In this document: piece by piece, positions 46,254 to 59,269 of the stretch
How positions within the stretch are numbered: position 1 is the first letter of the stretch
How the letters are laid out: every line of letters begins with the position of its first letter
Source: Streptomyces sp. NBC_00154
Lineage (GTDB): Bacteria > Actinomycetota > Actinomycetes > Streptomycetales > Streptomycetaceae
Direction: 5' to 3'
Length of the DNA stretch: 64,000 bases
NCBI RefSeq assembly: GCF_026342835.1
Contig: NZ_JAPEMI010000001.1
Span: 2,300,501 to 2,364,500 of the forward strand
Notes under the pieces: generated by a model
Seen by the model: only the letters and a program-made list of their open reading frames with translations
Databases searched by the model: none
Told to the model about the DNA's origin: nothing
Translations under genes and position numbers: made by a program

Positions 46254-46622
46254 TTACAGCACCTCCGGCGCGAGCGAGATGATCTTCATGAACTTCTTCT
46301 CGCGCAGCTCACGGCCCACCGGGCCGAAGATACGGGTGCCGCGGGGGTCGCCGTCGTTCTTCAGAATGACGGCGGCGTTCTCGTCGAAGCGGATGTACGA
46401 GCCATCCTGACGACGACGCTCCTTGACGGTGCGAACGATGACGGCCTTGACGACGTCACCCTTCTTCACGTTGCCACCGGGGATCGCGTCCTTGACGGTG
46501 GCGACGATGACGTCACCGATGCCCGCGTAGCGGCGACCCGAACCACCGAGAACACGGATGGTGAGGATTTCCTTCGCACCCGTGTTGTCGGCGACGCGAA
46601 GTCGCGACTCCTGCTGGATCAC
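46254..46622 (-). CDS. rplN: 50S ribosomal protein L14
   Basis: 122 residues. [20 protein letters not shown] and [17 protein letters not shown] are diagnostic. GTG 46622. First gene of the spc-type group; a 106-bp spacer with two hairpins precedes it. Confidence 0.97.
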   Translation of the reverse strand: MIQQESRLRVADNTGAKEILTIRVLGGSGRRYAGIGDVIVATVKDAIPGGNVKKGDVVKAVIVRTVKERRRQDGSYIRFDENAAVILKNDGDPRGTRIFGPVGRELREKKFMKIISLAPEVL

Positions 46623-46654
46623 GTCTATCTCCTGATCGTCTGCCGGTTCCCGGC

Positions 46655-46684
46655 GGGGTTCGAACCTGTGTGGATCCGAACCCC
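46655..46684 (-). other. Hairpin upstream of rplN
   Basis: GGGGTTCG and CGAACCCC, perfect 8-bp arms with a 14-nt loop, 32 bp upstream of rplN. With the next hairpin it occupies the S10/spc boundary. Confidence 0.5.
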
Positions 46685-46704
46685 ACCGAGCCTGGCGGAA
46701 CTTG

Positions 46705-46726
46705 CCTGAGGGGAGTGCCCCTCAGG
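46705..46726 (-). terminator. Terminator-like hairpin after rpsQ
   Basis: CCTGAGGGG-AGTG-CCCCTCAGG, perfect 9-bp arms, starting 2 bp after the rpsQ stop. It marks the boundary between S10-type and spc-type genes, where E. coli also ends its S10 operon. Partial termination is likely, since downstream genes remain essential. Confidence 0.65.
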
Positions 46727-46728
46727 AA

Positions 46729-47013
46729 TTACTTGGCCTTCTCGAGGATCTCGACGACGCGCCACCGCTTCGTGGCGGACAGCGGCCGGGTCTCCATGAG
46801 GAGGACACGGTCGCCGACGCCGGCGGCGTTCTGCTCGTCGTGAGCCTTGAGCTTGTTCGTACGGCGGATGACCTTGCCGTACAGCGCGTGCTTGACACGG
46901 TCCTCGACAGCGACGACGACGGTCTTGTCCATCTTGTCGCTGACGACCAGACCCTCACGGGTCTTGCGGAAACCGCGGTCGGTGTTCGTCTCAGTCACAG
47001 TCTTCTCGCTCAT
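46729..47013 (-). CDS. rpsQ: 30S ribosomal protein S17
   Basis: 94 residues. [20 protein letters not shown] and [20 protein letters not shown] identify S17. ATG 47013 shares one base with the rpmC stop. Confidence 0.97.
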   Translation of the reverse strand: MSEKTVTETNTDRGFRKTREGLVVSDKMDKTVVVAVEDRVKHALYGKVIRRTNKLKAHDEQNAAGVGDRVLLMETRPLSATKRWRVVEILEKAK

Positions 47014-47237
47014 CAGGCGCTCTCCACCGTCTCGATGCCCAGCTCGCGCTCGCGCATCAGGGTGTAGATCCGGGCGATGTCCTTACGGACGGACTTGAGC
47101 CGGCCGTGGTTCTCGAGCTGACCGGTCGCCGCCTGAAAGCGGAGATTGAACAGCTCTTCCTTGGCCTCGCGGAGCTTGTTGAGGAGCTCCTCGTTGCCCA
47201 GCTCGCGCAGCTCGGACGCCTTGGTACCGGCCGACAT
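47013..47237 (-). CDS. rpmC: 50S ribosomal protein L29
   Basis: 74 residues, two-helix protein at the peptide exit: [20 protein letters not shown] and [18 protein letters not shown] 47237 overlaps the rplP stop by one base (TGATG); the GTG just before it at 47240 is less likely. Confidence 0.97.
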   Translation of the reverse strand: MSAGTKASELRELGNEELLNKLREAKEELFNLRFQAATGQLENHGRLKSVRKDIARIYTLMRERELGIETVESA

Positions 47238-47656
47238 CACGACTCACCTGCCTCGCGCCGAACGATCCGGCACTTCATCGGAAGCTTGTGAGCAGCGCGG
47301 GTAAGCGCCTCACGAGCAATCTTCTCGTTCGGGTAGGACAGCTCGAACATCACCCGACCGGGCTTGACGTTCGCGATCCACCACTCGGGAGAACCCTTAC
47401 CGGAACCCATGCGGGTCTCGGCAGGCTTCTTCGTCAGGGGGCGGTCCGGGTAGATGTTGATCCAGACCTTGCCGCCACGCTTGATGTGGCGGGTCATCGC
47501 GATACGAGCTGCCTCGATCTGGCGGTTCGTCACGTACGCCGGGGTCAGCGCCTGGATGCCGTACTCGCCGAACGCAACCTGCGTGCCACCCTTGGACATA
47601 CCGCTGCGCTTCGGGTGGTGCTGCTTGCGGTGCTTGACCCTACGGGGGATCAGCAT
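47237..47656 (-). CDS. rplP: 50S ribosomal protein L16
   Basis: 139 residues. [40 protein letters not shown] and [20 protein letters not shown] are standard. L16 helps place tRNA in the A site. ATG 47656, five bases after rpsC. Confidence 0.97.
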   Translation of the reverse strand: MLIPRRVKHRKQHHPKRSGMSKGGTQVAFGEYGIQALTPAYVTNRQIEAARIAMTRHIKRGGKVWINIYPDRPLTKKPAETRMGSGKGSPEWWIANVKPGRVMFELSYPNEKIAREALTRAAHKLPMKCRIVRREAGES

Positions 47657-47661
47657 TTCGG

Positions 47662-48498
47662 TCAGGCCTCCGTTCCGGTGCTCTCAGCCGGAGCAGCGGC
47701 GGCGGGAGCCTCGGCCTTGGGGGCCTCGGCTGCCGGCGCGGACTGCTGCGGCTTGCGACCGCGACCGCCACGCTCGCCACCACGGCCACCACGGCCGGCC
47801 GGGCGGTCAGCGCCGCCACGGGCCGGGCGGTTGCCAGCGCGGGCAGCAGCGTTCTCGGCGCGGACCTCGGCGATGTTCTTGACGTCGCCCTTGTAGATCC
47901 AGACCTTCACACCGATGCGGCCGAAGGTCGTCTTGGCCTCGAAGAAGCCGTAGTCGACGTTCGCACGGAGCGTGTGCAGGGGCACACGGCCCTCGCGGTA
48001 GAACTCCGAGCGGGACATCTCGGCGCCACCGAGGCGGCCACCGCACTGGATCTTGATGCCCTTGGCGCCGGCCTTCATCGAGCTCTGCATGCTCTTGCGC
48101 ATCGCACGACGGAAGGAGACGCGGGAGGAGAGCTGCTCGGCGACGGCCTGGGCCACCAGCTGAGCGTCCACCTCGGGGTTCTTGACCTCGAGGATGTTCA
48201 GCTGGACCTGCTTGCCGGTCAGCTTCTCCAGCTCGCCACGGATGCGGTCGGCCTCGGCGCCACGGCGACCGATGACGATGCCCGGGCGGGCGGTGTGGAT
48301 GTCAACGCGGACGCGGTCGCGGGTGCGCTCGATCTCAACCTTCGAGATGCCGGCTCGCTCCATGCCCTTCGTCATCATGCGACGAATGGCGACGTCTTCC
48401 TTGACGTAGTCCTTGTACAGCTTGTCGGCGTACCAACGGGACTTGAAGTCCGTGGTAATGCCGAGCCGGAACCCGTGCGGGTTTACCTTCTGGCCCAT
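47662..48498 (-). CDS. rpsC: 30S ribosomal protein S3
   Basis: 278 residues. KH domain ([20 protein letters not shown], about 60-85) and S3 C-terminal domain ([20 protein letters not shown]) are followed by an actinobacterial tail rich in Gly/Arg, then Ala/Pro/Glu (about 220-278). ATG 48498 shares one base with the rplV stop. Confidence 0.97.
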   Translation of the reverse strand: MGQKVNPHGFRLGITTDFKSRWYADKLYKDYVKEDVAIRRMMTKGMERAGISKVEIERTRDRVRVDIHTARPGIVIGRRGAEADRIRGELEKLTGKQVQLNILEVKNPEVDAQLVAQAVAEQLSSRVSFRRAMRKSMQSSMKAGAKGIKIQCGGRLGGAEMSRSEFYREGRVPLHTLRANVDYGFFEAKTTFGRIGVKVWIYKGDVKNIAEVRAENAAARAGNRPARGGADRPAGRGGRGGERGGRGRKPQQSAPAAEAPKAEAPAAAAPAESTGTEA

Positions 48499-48845
48499 TA
48501 CCGGGTTCCTTCCTTGCTGCTGACGACCACGGTGATGTGGCTGGTCCGCTTACGGATCCGGTAGGCACGGCCCTGAGCACGCGGACGGAACCGCTTCAGG
48601 GTCGGGCCCTCGTCCACGTACGCCTCGCTGATGACCAGCGAAGAGGCGTCGGTGTGGTCGTAGTTGTGTGCAGCGTTGGCAATGGCGCTGTCAAGCACCT
48701 TGCCAACCGGCACGCTCGCGGCCTGCGGGGCGAAACGCAGGACCGCCTGAGCCTCCGTGGCATCCATGCCACGGATGAGGTCCACCACGCGGCGGGCCTT
48801 CATGGGCGTGACGCGGATGTACCGCGCCTGGGCCCTGGCTTCCAT
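48498..48845 (-). CDS. rplV: 50S ribosomal protein L22
   Basis: 115 residues from ATG 48845 ([20 protein letters not shown]), with GAAGGG 7 nt upstream. An ATG eight codons earlier (48869) precedes that ribosome site and is rejected. The macrolide-related beta-hairpin is intact ([20 protein letters not shown]). Confidence 0.97.
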   Translation of the reverse strand: MEARAQARYIRVTPMKARRVVDLIRGMDATEAQAVLRFAPQAASVPVGKVLDSAIANAAHNYDHTDASSLVISEAYVDEGPTLKRFRPRAQGRAYRIRKRTSHITVVVSSKEGTR

Positions 48846-48885
48846 GGTTGTCCCTTCGGTGTAAGTCATAGTCAGTCACCCCGCG

Positions 48886-49167
48886 TTAGCGGCGCTTCGA
48901 CTTCCGGTCGTCCTTGACGTGGCCGCGGAAGGTGCGAGTCGGCGAGAACTCGCCGAGCTTGTGGCCGACCATCGACTCGGTGACGAACACCGGGACATGA
49001 ATCTTGCCGTTGTGCACCGCGATGGTGTGACCCAGCATGGCCGGGACGATCATCGAGCGACGGGACCAGGTCTTGATGACGTTCTTGGTGCCTGCCTCGT
49101 TCTGTACGTCCACCTTCTTGATGAGGTGGCCGTCGACGAAGGGCCCCTTCTTGAGACTGCGCGGCAT
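48886..49167 (-). CDS. rpsS: 30S ribosomal protein S19
   Basis: 93 residues. [20 protein letters not shown] and [20 protein letters not shown] are diagnostic. ATG 49167, 12 bp after rplB and 40 bp before rplV. Confidence 0.97.
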   Translation of the reverse strand: MPRSLKKGPFVDGHLIKKVDVQNEAGTKNVIKTWSRRSMIVPAMLGHTIAVHNGKIHVPVFVTESMVGHKLGEFSPTRTFRGHVKDDRKSKRR

Positions 49168-49179
49168 CTAAACCCGCTC

Positions 49180-50016
49180 CTAGCGCTTCTTGTTCGTCTT
49201 GCGGCGGCGGACGATGTACTTGCTCGATGCCTTCTTCGGCGAGCGAGTACGACCCTCCTTCTGACCCCACGGCGAGACCGGGTGGCGACCACCGGAGGTC
49301 TTGCCTTCACCACCACCGTGCGGGTGGTCAACCGGGTTCATCGCGACACCGCGGACGGTCGGGCGAACGCCCTTCCAGCGCATGCGGCCGGCCTTGCCCC
49401 AGTTGATGTTCGACTGCTCGGCGTTGCCGACCTCGCCGATCGTGGCGCGGCAGCGGGCGTCGACCAGGCGGATTTCACCCGACGGCATACGAAGGTGGGC
49501 CATGGTGCCCTCCTTCGCCAGCAGCTGCACGGAGGCACCCGCGGAACGGGCGAACTTCGCGCCGCCGCCGGGCCGCAGCTCGATGGCGTGGAGGGTCGTA
49601 CCGACCGGGATGTTGCGCAGCGCCAGGTTGTTGCCGGGCTTGATGTCGGCGGCCGGGCCGTTCTCGACACGGTCGCCCTGCGACAGTCCACGCGGCGCGA
49701 TGATGTAGCGCTTCTCGCCGTCCGCGTAGTGCAGGAGCGCGATGCGCGCGGTGCGGTTCGGGTCGTACTCGATGTGCGCGACCTTGGCCGGCACGCCGTC
49801 CTTGTCGTGACGACGGAAGTCGATCACTCGGTAGGCGCGCTTGTGGCCACCGCCCTGGTGGCGAACGGTCACACGACCGGCGTTGTTACGGCCGCCCTTG
49901 CTGTGCAGGGGGCGGACCAGCGACTTCTCCGGCGTGGACCGCGTGATCTCGACAAAGTCGGCGACGCTGGAGCCACGACGGCCCGGGGTCGTCGGCTTGT
50001 ACTTGCGGATACCCAT
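49180..50016 (-). CDS. rplB: 50S ribosomal protein L2
   Basis: 278 residues. L2 supports the peptidyl-transferase centre and subunit joining. [20 protein letters not shown], the middle [20 protein letters not shown] with the conserved histidine, and [17 protein letters not shown] are standard. 40 bp after rplW. Confidence 0.98.
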   Translation of the reverse strand: MGIRKYKPTTPGRRGSSVADFVEITRSTPEKSLVRPLHSKGGRNNAGRVTVRHQGGGHKRAYRVIDFRRHDKDGVPAKVAHIEYDPNRTARIALLHYADGEKRYIIAPRGLSQGDRVENGPAADIKPGNNLALRNIPVGTTLHAIELRPGGGAKFARSAGASVQLLAKEGTMAHLRMPSGEIRLVDARCRATIGEVGNAEQSNINWGKAGRMRWKGVRPTVRGVAMNPVDHPHGGGEGKTSGGRHPVSPWGQKEGRTRSPKKASSKYIVRRRKTNKKR

Positions 50017-50056
50017 TTCTCAGTCCTCGTCCGATTTCGGACGATCCAGACCGCCC

Positions 50057-50380
50057 TTAGGCGGTCGGACCGCCGAAGATGTCGATACGGTCGCCCTCGG
50101 CGAGGGTCACGATGGCGCGCTTGGTGTCGGCGCGCTTGCCGAAACCGGTCTTGGTGCGCTTGCGCTTACCCTGCCGGTTGATCGTGTTGACCCCGGTGAC
50201 CTTGACCGAGAAGACCGCTTCCACGGCCTGCTTGATCTGGGTCTTGTTGGAGCCGGGCGCGACGATGAACGTGTACTTGTTCTCGTCGAGCAGCGCGTAG
50301 CTCTTCTCGGAAACGACCGGCTTGACGAGAACGTCGCGCGGGTCCGTGAAGGTCTTGCTGGTTACGGTCGCCTCGCTCAT
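50057..50380 (-). CDS. rplW: 50S ribosomal protein L23
   Basis: 107 residues. [20 protein letters not shown] and [20 protein letters not shown] identify L23, the docking site of trigger factor and SRP at the tunnel exit. Its ATG shares one base with the rplD stop. Confidence 0.97.
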   Translation of the reverse strand: MSEATVTSKTFTDPRDVLVKPVVSEKSYALLDENKYTFIVAPGSNKTQIKQAVEAVFSVKVTGVNTINRQGKRKRTKTGFGKRADTKRAIVTLAEGDRIDIFGGPTA

Positions 50381-51030
50381 CAGGCGTCGCTCCCTTCGGT
50401 CTCATCGGCCTTGGGGCCAGACACGAAGGACTCGAAAGCGGCCTGGGTGAAGACCACGTCGTCGGAGACGATCACGTCGTACGTGTTGAGCTGGCCCGGC
50501 TCCAGGATGTGCACCTGGGGCAGGTTGCGGGCGGACAGCCACGCGGCCTCGTCGGCGCGGTCGACGACCAGGAGCAGGTTCTTACGCTCCGAGATCTTGC
50601 CGAACAGCGTCTTGGCTGCCTTCGTGGAGACTGCACCGTCGACCACGCCGGTGACGACGTGGATGCGGGAGTGGCGTGCCCGGTCGGAGAGGGCACCGCG
50701 CAGGGCGGCGGCCTTCATCTTCTTCGGGGTGCGCTGCGAGTAGTCACGCGGCTGCGGACCGTGGACGACGCCACCGCCGACGAACTGCGGCGCACGGGTC
50801 GAACCCTGGCGGGCGCGGCCGGTGCCCTTCTGGCGGTACGGCTTGCGGCCACCACCACGGACTTCGCCGCGACGCTTGGTCTTGTGCGTGCCCTGACGGG
50901 CAGCTGCCAGCTGAGCGACAACGACCTGGTGGATCAGCGGAACGCTGGTCTTCGCGTCGAAGATCTCCGCGGGGAGCTCGACGGTACCGGCCTTGTCGCC
51001 TGCCGGCGAAAGGATGTCAATGGTGCTCAT
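50380..51030 (-). CDS. rplD: 50S ribosomal protein L4
   Basis: 216 residues. The tunnel loop [20 protein letters not shown] and [20 protein letters not shown] are diagnostic. In E. coli L4 represses the S10 operon; whether it does so here is unknown. ATG 51030 starts [11 protein letters not shown]; the longer frame is noncoding. Four bases after rplC. Confidence 0.97.
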   Translation of the reverse strand: MSTIDILSPAGDKAGTVELPAEIFDAKTSVPLIHQVVVAQLAAARQGTHKTKRRGEVRGGGRKPYRQKGTGRARQGSTRAPQFVGGGVVHGPQPRDYSQRTPKKMKAAALRGALSDRARHSRIHVVTGVVDGAVSTKAAKTLFGKISERKNLLLVVDRADEAAWLSARNLPQVHILEPGQLNTYDVIVSDDVVFTQAAFESFVSGPKADETEGSDA

Positions 51031-51034
51031 TACC

Positions 51035-51679
51035 TCAAGCCCCCTTGGCCGCGGTACGGACCAGGACGAGGCCGCCGTTCGGACCGGGGACTGCGCCCTT
51101 GATGAGGAGCAGACCCTTCTCCGCGTCAACCGCGTGGATGGTCAGGTTCTGGGTGGTGACGCGCTCGTTGCCCATGCGACCCGCCATGCGCATGCCCTTG
51201 AAGACACGGCCGGGGGTGGCACAGCCACCGATGGAGCCGGGCATGCGGTGCACACGGTGGGCACCGTGGGACGCCTTGCCACCCTTGAAGTTGTGGCGCT
51301 TCATCACACCGGCGAAGCCCTTGCCCTTGCTCTTGCCCGTGACGTCAACCTTGACGCCGGACTCGAACACTGCGGCAGTGACCTCCTGGCCCAGCGTGTA
51401 CTCGCTGGCGTCAGGGGTGCGGAGCTCCACCAGGTGGCGGCGCGGGGTCACGTCGGCCTTGGCGAAGTGGCCCTTGAGGGGCTTGTTCACCTTGCGCGGG
51501 TCGATCTCGCCGAAGGCGATCTGGACCGACTCGTAGCCGTCGCTGTCGTTCGTGCGGACCTGGGTGACGACGCAGGGCCCGGCCTTGACGACGGTCACCG
51601 GGACAACCCGGTTGTTCTCGTCCCAGACCTGGGTCATGCCGAGCTTCTCGCCCAGGACGCCCTTAATGTTCTTAGCCAT
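51035..51679 (-). CDS. rplC: 50S ribosomal protein L3
   Basis: 214 residues. [40 protein letters not shown] and [20 protein letters not shown] are typical. ATG 51679, 13 bp after rpsJ. Confidence 0.97.
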   Translation of the reverse strand: MAKNIKGVLGEKLGMTQVWDENNRVVPVTVVKAGPCVVTQVRTNDSDGYESVQIAFGEIDPRKVNKPLKGHFAKADVTPRRHLVELRTPDASEYTLGQEVTAAVFESGVKVDVTGKSKGKGFAGVMKRHNFKGGKASHGAHRVHRMPGSIGGCATPGRVFKGMRMAGRMGNERVTTQNLTIHAVDAEKGLLLIKGAVPGPNGGLVLVRTAAKGA

Positions 51680-51692
51680 CTCGCGCGTCACC

Positions 51693-52001
51693 TCAGAGCT
51701 TGATCTCGATGTCGACGCCGGCCGGCAGGTCGAGACGCATGAGCGAGTCAACCGTCTTCGGCGTGGGGTCGAGGATGTCGATGAGGCGCTTGTGCGTGCG
51801 CATCTCGAAGTGCTCGCGCGAGTCCTTGTACTTGTGCGGCGACTTGATGACGCAGTACACGTTCTTCTCAGTGGGCAGCGGCACCGGGCCCGCGACCGAC
51901 GCACCAGTGCGGGTCACCGTCTCGACGATCTTCTTCGCCGAGGAGTCGATGACCTCGTGGTCGTAGGCCTTGAGCCGGATGCGGATCTTCTGTCCCGCCA
52001 T
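51693..52001 (-). CDS. rpsJ: 30S ribosomal protein S10 (NusE)
   Basis: 102 residues. [20 protein letters not shown] and [20 protein letters not shown] identify S10, which also works with NusB in antitermination. ATG 52001. First gene of the S10 cluster; a long leader with conserved elements lies upstream. Confidence 0.98.
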   Translation of the reverse strand: MAGQKIRIRLKAYDHEVIDSSAKKIVETVTRTGASVAGPVPLPTEKNVYCVIKSPHKYKDSREHFEMRTHKRLIDILDPTPKTVDSLMRLDLPAGVDIEIKL

Positions 52002-52063
52002 GGCTACTAGTAGTCCTGTCTCTCGTAACGCTCTGGAACCCGAGGGCTCTCGTAACTCCACCT

Positions 52064-52091
52064 CCGACCCACGCGGTCGGGCGTGTCGCAT
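52064..52091 (-). promoter_or_regulatory. Leader element shared with the str operon (copy 1)
   Basis: This 28-nt stretch matches 59691-59718 at 26 of 28 positions. In the mRNA it folds CCGACC-GCGUG-GGUCGG (6-bp stem) preceded by CGACACGC. It lies 62 nt upstream of rpsJ. Identity and matching positions in two ribosomal leaders point to a common regulator or RNA function. Confidence 0.75.
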
Positions 52092-52103
52092 CCCCTCTAC
52101 GCA

Positions 52104-52121
52104 GAATTCCCGAAGGAATTC
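52104..52121 (-). other. UUCG-capped hairpin in S10 leader
   Basis: In the mRNA GAAUUCC-UUCG-GGAAUUC: 7-bp perfect stem closed by the very stable C(UUCG)G tetraloop, 12 nt upstream of the shared element. Confidence 0.75.
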
Positions 52122-52363
52122 CCAACCAAGGGGGTGCGGGCCATGAGACCGCGGAACCGGGGGCGGAACACCCACCGGGTGCCTGGTCGGCGCCCCACTG
52201 TCACTTCCCGGAAGATTCCCGTACGTCCGGCCCGCATGGGGCCGACGAGTACTGTGGGACTCGCTTCCAGTCCTCCCGGCGGGAGGCGTGCAGCATTGAC
52301 ACTCAACCGAGCAACCTGGTCAGTGTGCCATATGCTGCACGGCGCTGGCCAATCGGGCGGAGG

Positions 52364-52391
52364 ATCTTACCCCCCGTGGCCGACTGGTCAA
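52364..52391 (-). promoter_or_regulatory. Promoter of the S10 operon
   Basis: TTGACC (52386-52391), a 16-bp spacer and TAAGAT (52364-52369) on the minus strand. It is the best promoter match upstream of rpsJ. It stands back to back with the plus-strand GNAT gene; the rest of 52392-52543 shows no other feature than the GNAT -10. Confidence 0.65.
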
Positions 52392-52543
52392 ACGCGGCCG
52401 GACGTCGCCGGGGAGCTGCGGCGACGCCGACAGGTCCGGACACGGCCATTCCGGCCCGGCCCGCCACCGTGACCAACAGCACGCCGCACGCCCGTGACCG
52501 GGCCCGATCCGGCCTGCCTCACAGCCGCTGGAATACTCCGGCC

Positions 52544-53002
52544 ATGGATACGATCACCAAGCCGGCCTGGACGCTGCGCCCGGCGGAACCGGCGGATCTC
52601 GAGGCCATGACCGAACTCCGGGCCCTCGTCATGCACCCGGATCTGGAGCGCCTCGGCCGGTACGACGAACATCGCGTACGGCAACGGCTGCGGGACATCT
52701 TCGCGCCCGAGCACACCTCGGTCGTCCTCGCGGACGGCGAGTTCGCCGGCTGCGTCACCATGCGTCCGGTCGAGGACGGCTGGTGGCTGGAGAACTTCTA
52801 CCTCTCCCCCGCGATCCATGGCCGGGGGATCGGCTCAGCCGTCCTGCGGACCCTGCTGGAGCGCGCCGACGCGGACGGGGCGGACGTCCGCCTCGATGTC
52901 TTGCAGGGCAGCGCGGCACGTCGGCTGTACGAACGTCACGGGTTCACGCTGGAGCACGAGGACCCGATCGATGTCTATCTGGTGCGCCGCTCCGGCGTGT
53001 AG
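52544..53002 (+). CDS. GNAT family N-acetyltransferase
   Basis: 152 residues. Residues about 10-140 form a GNAT fold: WTLRPAEPADLEAMTELRAL at the start, the acetyl-CoA loop AIHGRGIGSAVLRTLLERA and the closing VLQGSAARRLYERHGFTLEH. The substrate is unknown. ATG 52544 is chosen because AATACT (52532-52537) ends 6 nt upstream, implying a leaderless message; earlier in-frame sequence has no family match. Diverges from the S10 operon. Confidence 0.85.
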   Translation: MDTITKPAWTLRPAEPADLEAMTELRALVMHPDLERLGRYDEHRVRQRLRDIFAPEHTSVVLADGEFAGCVTMRPVEDGWWLENFYLSPAIHGRGIGSAVLRTLLERADADGADVRLDVLQGSAARRLYERHGFTLEHEDPIDVYLVRRSGV

Positions 53003-53103
53003 CAGCGACACTCACCGTCAGCGCCCCGATCGCCGTCTAATCTGCCGCGGGAAGCGGCACCCGGCCGGCCGCTCGGACGGGGTGAGCGGACGGAGTACGG
53101 CGC

Positions 53104-55167
53104 GTGACGGATCGATCCGGCCCTGAGTGGGGCAGTGGCGGGGTGCGCCGGCGCAGCATCGTCCGAGCCGCCGCCGCAGCCGCTCTGATGGGCGTCGGTG
53201 CCTGTTCCGTACCGGCTCCGCGGCGCAGCGGTCCCATGGCGGACCCGGCCCCCGGCCTCCCGGTCGCCGCCCCCCGGCCGGCCCTGATGATGCAGATCCT
53301 CGCCCACCCGGACGACGACCTGTACTTCATGAACCCGGACACCCAGCAGGCCCTGGCCGCCGGGACCCCGCTGGTCTGTGTGTACCTCACCGCCGGTGAG
53401 GCCGCCGGCCTCAACAGGATCCCCGGCCGGGCACGGCCCGCCCCCGACAAGGCCGCGTACTCCTCGGCCCGGCACCAGGGGCTGCGCCAGACCTACGCGG
53501 CCCAGCTCGGGCTGCCGATGTTCACCCGCTGGCACAAGGCCGTCCTCGGTCTGGCCGGCGGACATCGGGCGGAGATCAACACCCTGGTGGGCAGCGGCCG
53601 ACGGGTCGAGCTGATCTTCCTCAACACGGCGATGCACATCGGCCGCGGCCGGCTCGGCCTGCCCAGCCTCTGGCACGACCGGGCGCTGAACCTGCGCACC
53701 GTCGTCGCCGCCGACTCACCGCTGGAGCGGGCGGCTGCGTACACGTACGACGGGCTGATCGATGCCCTCGTCGGGCTGCTCGACCGGTACCGGCCGACCG
53801 TCGTCCACACACTCGACCCGGACCCGGACATCCAGCACAGCACCGAGGCCGTCCGCCGCCAGGACATCGAGCAGCCCGGCTACTCCGACCACGCCGACCA
53901 CACCGCGACCGCCTCGTTCGCCTGGGCGGCGCTGATCCGGTGGGTGGCCCGCGCGACCGAGGACGGCGGGGGCGTGCCGCGGTTCGTCACCACCGCGTTC
54001 CGCGGCTACTACAACCGGCACTGGCCGAAGAACCTGCCGGACGGGGTGCTGAGGGAGAAGGCCGCGCGCCTGGTCCCGTACGGCGGCGAGGCCGACTGGC
54101 AGTGCGGGAACCAGGCGGGATGCGGTGACTACAACGTGGGCGGCGACCGGCCCCTGACCAACAGGAAGGGCTGGGTCCGCGCCACCCGCTACCGCTACCC
54201 CGGCCCCCGCCCCACCGTCTCCGCCGAACCGGACGGGCGGCTCGCCGTCTACGGGGTAATGGGGCTGCGGGTGGTGCGGTGGCGCGAGAGCACCCCCGGC
54301 AGCGGGGTCTGGGACGGGCCGGACGATCTCGGCGGCGGGCCCTTCGCGCCGGTACTGGGCCAGGCCGTGACGGCGGACGGCAGGCTGCTCCTGTTCGGGC
54401 TCCGCTTCGCGGCCCTCGGCGGACACGGGGCGGCGAACGAACGGGAGATCGCACTCCTGGAACAGAGCTCCCGGGGCGGCACCTTCCACACCTGGCGCGG
54501 ACTGGGCAACCCGGAACCGGCCCCGGACCGGGGCCGCCGGATCGGCGTCCCGGTTGCGGTGACCGCACCCGACGGGCGGGTCCATCTCTTCGTACGGAAC
54601 GCGGACAAGGGCGTGACTACGCGGGTGCGGGGCGCGTTCGGCCGGTGGGGCGAGTGGACGGACCTGGGCGGCGGCGAGATCCAGGACGGGCTGAGCGCCG
54701 TGGTGGACGAGCACGGCCTGGTCCATGTGTACGGCGCCGGTCATCAAGCGGTGCACCACTGGACGCAGGAGACACCCCGAGCGCGGCTGACCGCCCAGCG
54801 GCAGATCGACGGGGCGCCGGTGCCGGGCGACGGGCCCGCCGCTCGGATCACCACGGACGGTTCCGTCGAACTGCTGTACCGGGCGGCGGCGCGGGCCCGG
54901 CTGACGGCCGTCACCGGGGGTGCGGCGGTGGAGCGGACGGACTTCGACGGGTACGGGCCGGTGAGCGTCGCCGACTCGCCGCTCGGGCCGGTGCTGCTGG
55001 GCCGCACCGAGGAGGGCCGGATCCAGCTGCGTACGAGCGAACGGCTGTCGGTACGCGTGGGAGGGCCGGTGGCGCTGGACGGTCCCGCGCTGTACGTCGC
55101 GGGCCTGGGACGCCCGGCAGTCGTCGGCCTGGGCCCGGACGCCGTCCCCTGGCTCTGGCGTCCGTGA
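53104..55167 (+). CDS. Tat-exported PIG-L family deacetylase lipoprotein
   Basis: 687 residues. A Tat signal with RRRSIVR (15-21) ends in a possible lipobox Cys34 (MGVGACS), so the protein is probably exported folded and anchored to the outer face of the membrane. The PIG-L/LmbE domain (about 58-330) has the zinc motif AHPDDD (67-72) and a later DHADHTATASF. It would remove N-acetyl groups from a sugar. The C-terminal half (about 365-687) is a series of beta repeats (AVYGVMGLRVVRW, VPVAVTAPDGRVHLFVR, SAVVDEHGLVHVYG) resembling a beta-propeller. GTG 53104. The target may be a cell-wall or extracellular glycan. Confidence 0.85.
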   Translation: MTDRSGPEWGSGGVRRRSIVRAAAAAALMGVGACSVPAPRRSGPMADPAPGLPVAAPRPALMMQILAHPDDDLYFMNPDTQQALAAGTPLVCVYLTAGEAAGLNRIPGRARPAPDKAAYSSARHQGLRQTYAAQLGLPMFTRWHKAVLGLAGGHRAEINTLVGSGRRVELIFLNTAMHIGRGRLGLPSLWHDRALNLRTVVAADSPLERAAAYTYDGLIDALVGLLDRYRPTVVHTLDPDPDIQHSTEAVRRQDIEQPGYSDHADHTATASFAWAALIRWVARATEDGGGVPRFVTTAFRGYYNRHWPKNLPDGVLREKAARLVPYGGEADWQCGNQAGCGDYNVGGDRPLTNRKGWVRATRYRYPGPRPTVSAEPDGRLAVYGVMGLRVVRWRESTPGSGVWDGPDDLGGGPFAPVLGQAVTADGRLLLFGLRFAALGGHGAANEREIALLEQSSRGGTFHTWRGLGNPEPAPDRGRRIGVPVAVTAPDGRVHLFVRNADKGVTTRVRGAFGRWGEWTDLGGGEIQDGLSAVVDEHGLVHVYGAGHQAVHHWTQETPRARLTAQRQIDGAPVPGDGPAARITTDGSVELLYRAAARARLTAVTGGAAVERTDFDGYGPVSVADSPLGPVLLGRTEEGRIQLRTSERLSVRVGGPVALDGPALYVAGLGRPAVVGLGPDAVPWLWRP

Positions 55168-55190
55168 CCGCGCGCACCGGGGAATGACGA

Positions 55191-55230
55191 AGGGCCCCGG
55201 TCCACCGCTTACGCGGCGGGCCGGGGCCCT
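55191..55230. terminator. Bidirectional terminator, PIG-L gene / tuf
   Basis: AGGGCCCCGG and CCGGGGCCCT arms (55191-55200, 55221-55230) with inner CCGC/GCGG pairing, between the convergent PIG-L and tuf genes. Confidence 0.85.
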
Positions 55231-55274
55231 CCTTGATGCTCTGTGCGGAGCAACCAGGTCAGACAGTCAGGTAA

Positions 55275-56468
<1,194 letters not shown>

Positions 56469-56544
56469 TGGGTCCTCCTGTGGAGTGGTTCTGTACGCCT
56501 TGCTTCATCGGCGCCAGGTGATCTTTGCTGGGATGCCGGGGCCG

Positions 56545-56586
56545 GGGGCATTCACCGCATTGCTTGCGCTCTGCGACGAATGCCCC
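56545..56586 (-). other. Hairpin in fusA-tuf spacer
   Basis: GGGGCATTC and GAATGCCCC, perfect 9-bp arms around 24 nt, 76 bp upstream of tuf. It may be part of the tuf leader or a processing site separating fusA from tuf mRNA. Confidence 0.6.
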
Positions 56587-56628
56587 ACCAGGCTCCGGTG
56601 ACAAGCCTAAAGCGTGAGCTCGGGAGAG

Positions 56629-58758
<2,130 letters not shown>

Positions 58759-58796
58759 AAGGCTCAATCTTCTCTCGGTCTCGATGTGGGTAGCGA

Positions 58797-59267
58797 CTAC
58801 CAGCGGTAGTGCGCGAAGGCCTTGTTGGACTCGGCCATCTTGTGGGTGTCCTCGCGCTTCTTGACGGCAGCGCCAAGACCGTTGGAGGCGTCGAGCAGCT
58901 CGTTCATGAGGCGCTCGGTCATCGTCTTCTCGCGACGGGCGCGGGAGTAACCCACGACCCAGCGGAGCGCGAGGGTGGCGGCGCGACCGGGCTTGACCTC
59001 GATCGGCACCTGGTAGGTGGCGCCACCGACACGGCGGGACTTGACCTCGAGCGAGGGCTTGACGTTCTCAAGCGCGCGCTTCAGCGTGATGACCGGGTCG
59101 TTGCCGGTCTTCTCGCGGAGGCCTTCCATGGCGCCGTACACGATCCGCTCGGCAGTGGAACGCTTGCCGTTGAGCAGGATCTTGTTGATCAGCGAGGTGA
59201 CAAGAGGAGAACCGTAGACCGGGTCGATGATGACCGGGCGCTTCGGGGCGGGGCCCTTACGAGGCAT
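58797..59267 (-). CDS. rpsG: 30S ribosomal protein S7
   Basis: 156 residues. [20 protein letters not shown] and [20 protein letters not shown] are typical. S7 nucleates the 30S head. ATG 59267, two bases after rpsL. Confidence 0.97.
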   Translation of the reverse strand: MPRKGPAPKRPVIIDPVYGSPLVTSLINKILLNGKRSTAERIVYGAMEGLREKTGNDPVITLKRALENVKPSLEVKSRRVGGATYQVPIEVKPGRAATLALRWVVGYSRARREKTMTERLMNELLDASNGLGAAVKKREDTHKMAESNKAFAHYRW

Positions 59268-59269
59268 TC

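Larger units (their letters stand above)
52002..52357 (-). promoter_or_regulatory. Leader region of the S10 operon
   Basis: From the predicted start near 52357 to rpsJ lies about 355 nt of leader. It contains a CCTCCC-GGC-GGGAGG hairpin (52272-52286), a 69-codon open frame on the minus strand (52097-52306, segment [20 protein letters not shown]), a UUCG hairpin (52104-52121) and the shared 28-nt element (52064-52091). The frame has no ribosome site and may be chance. The length and structure suggest regulation of the operon. Confidence 0.6.
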
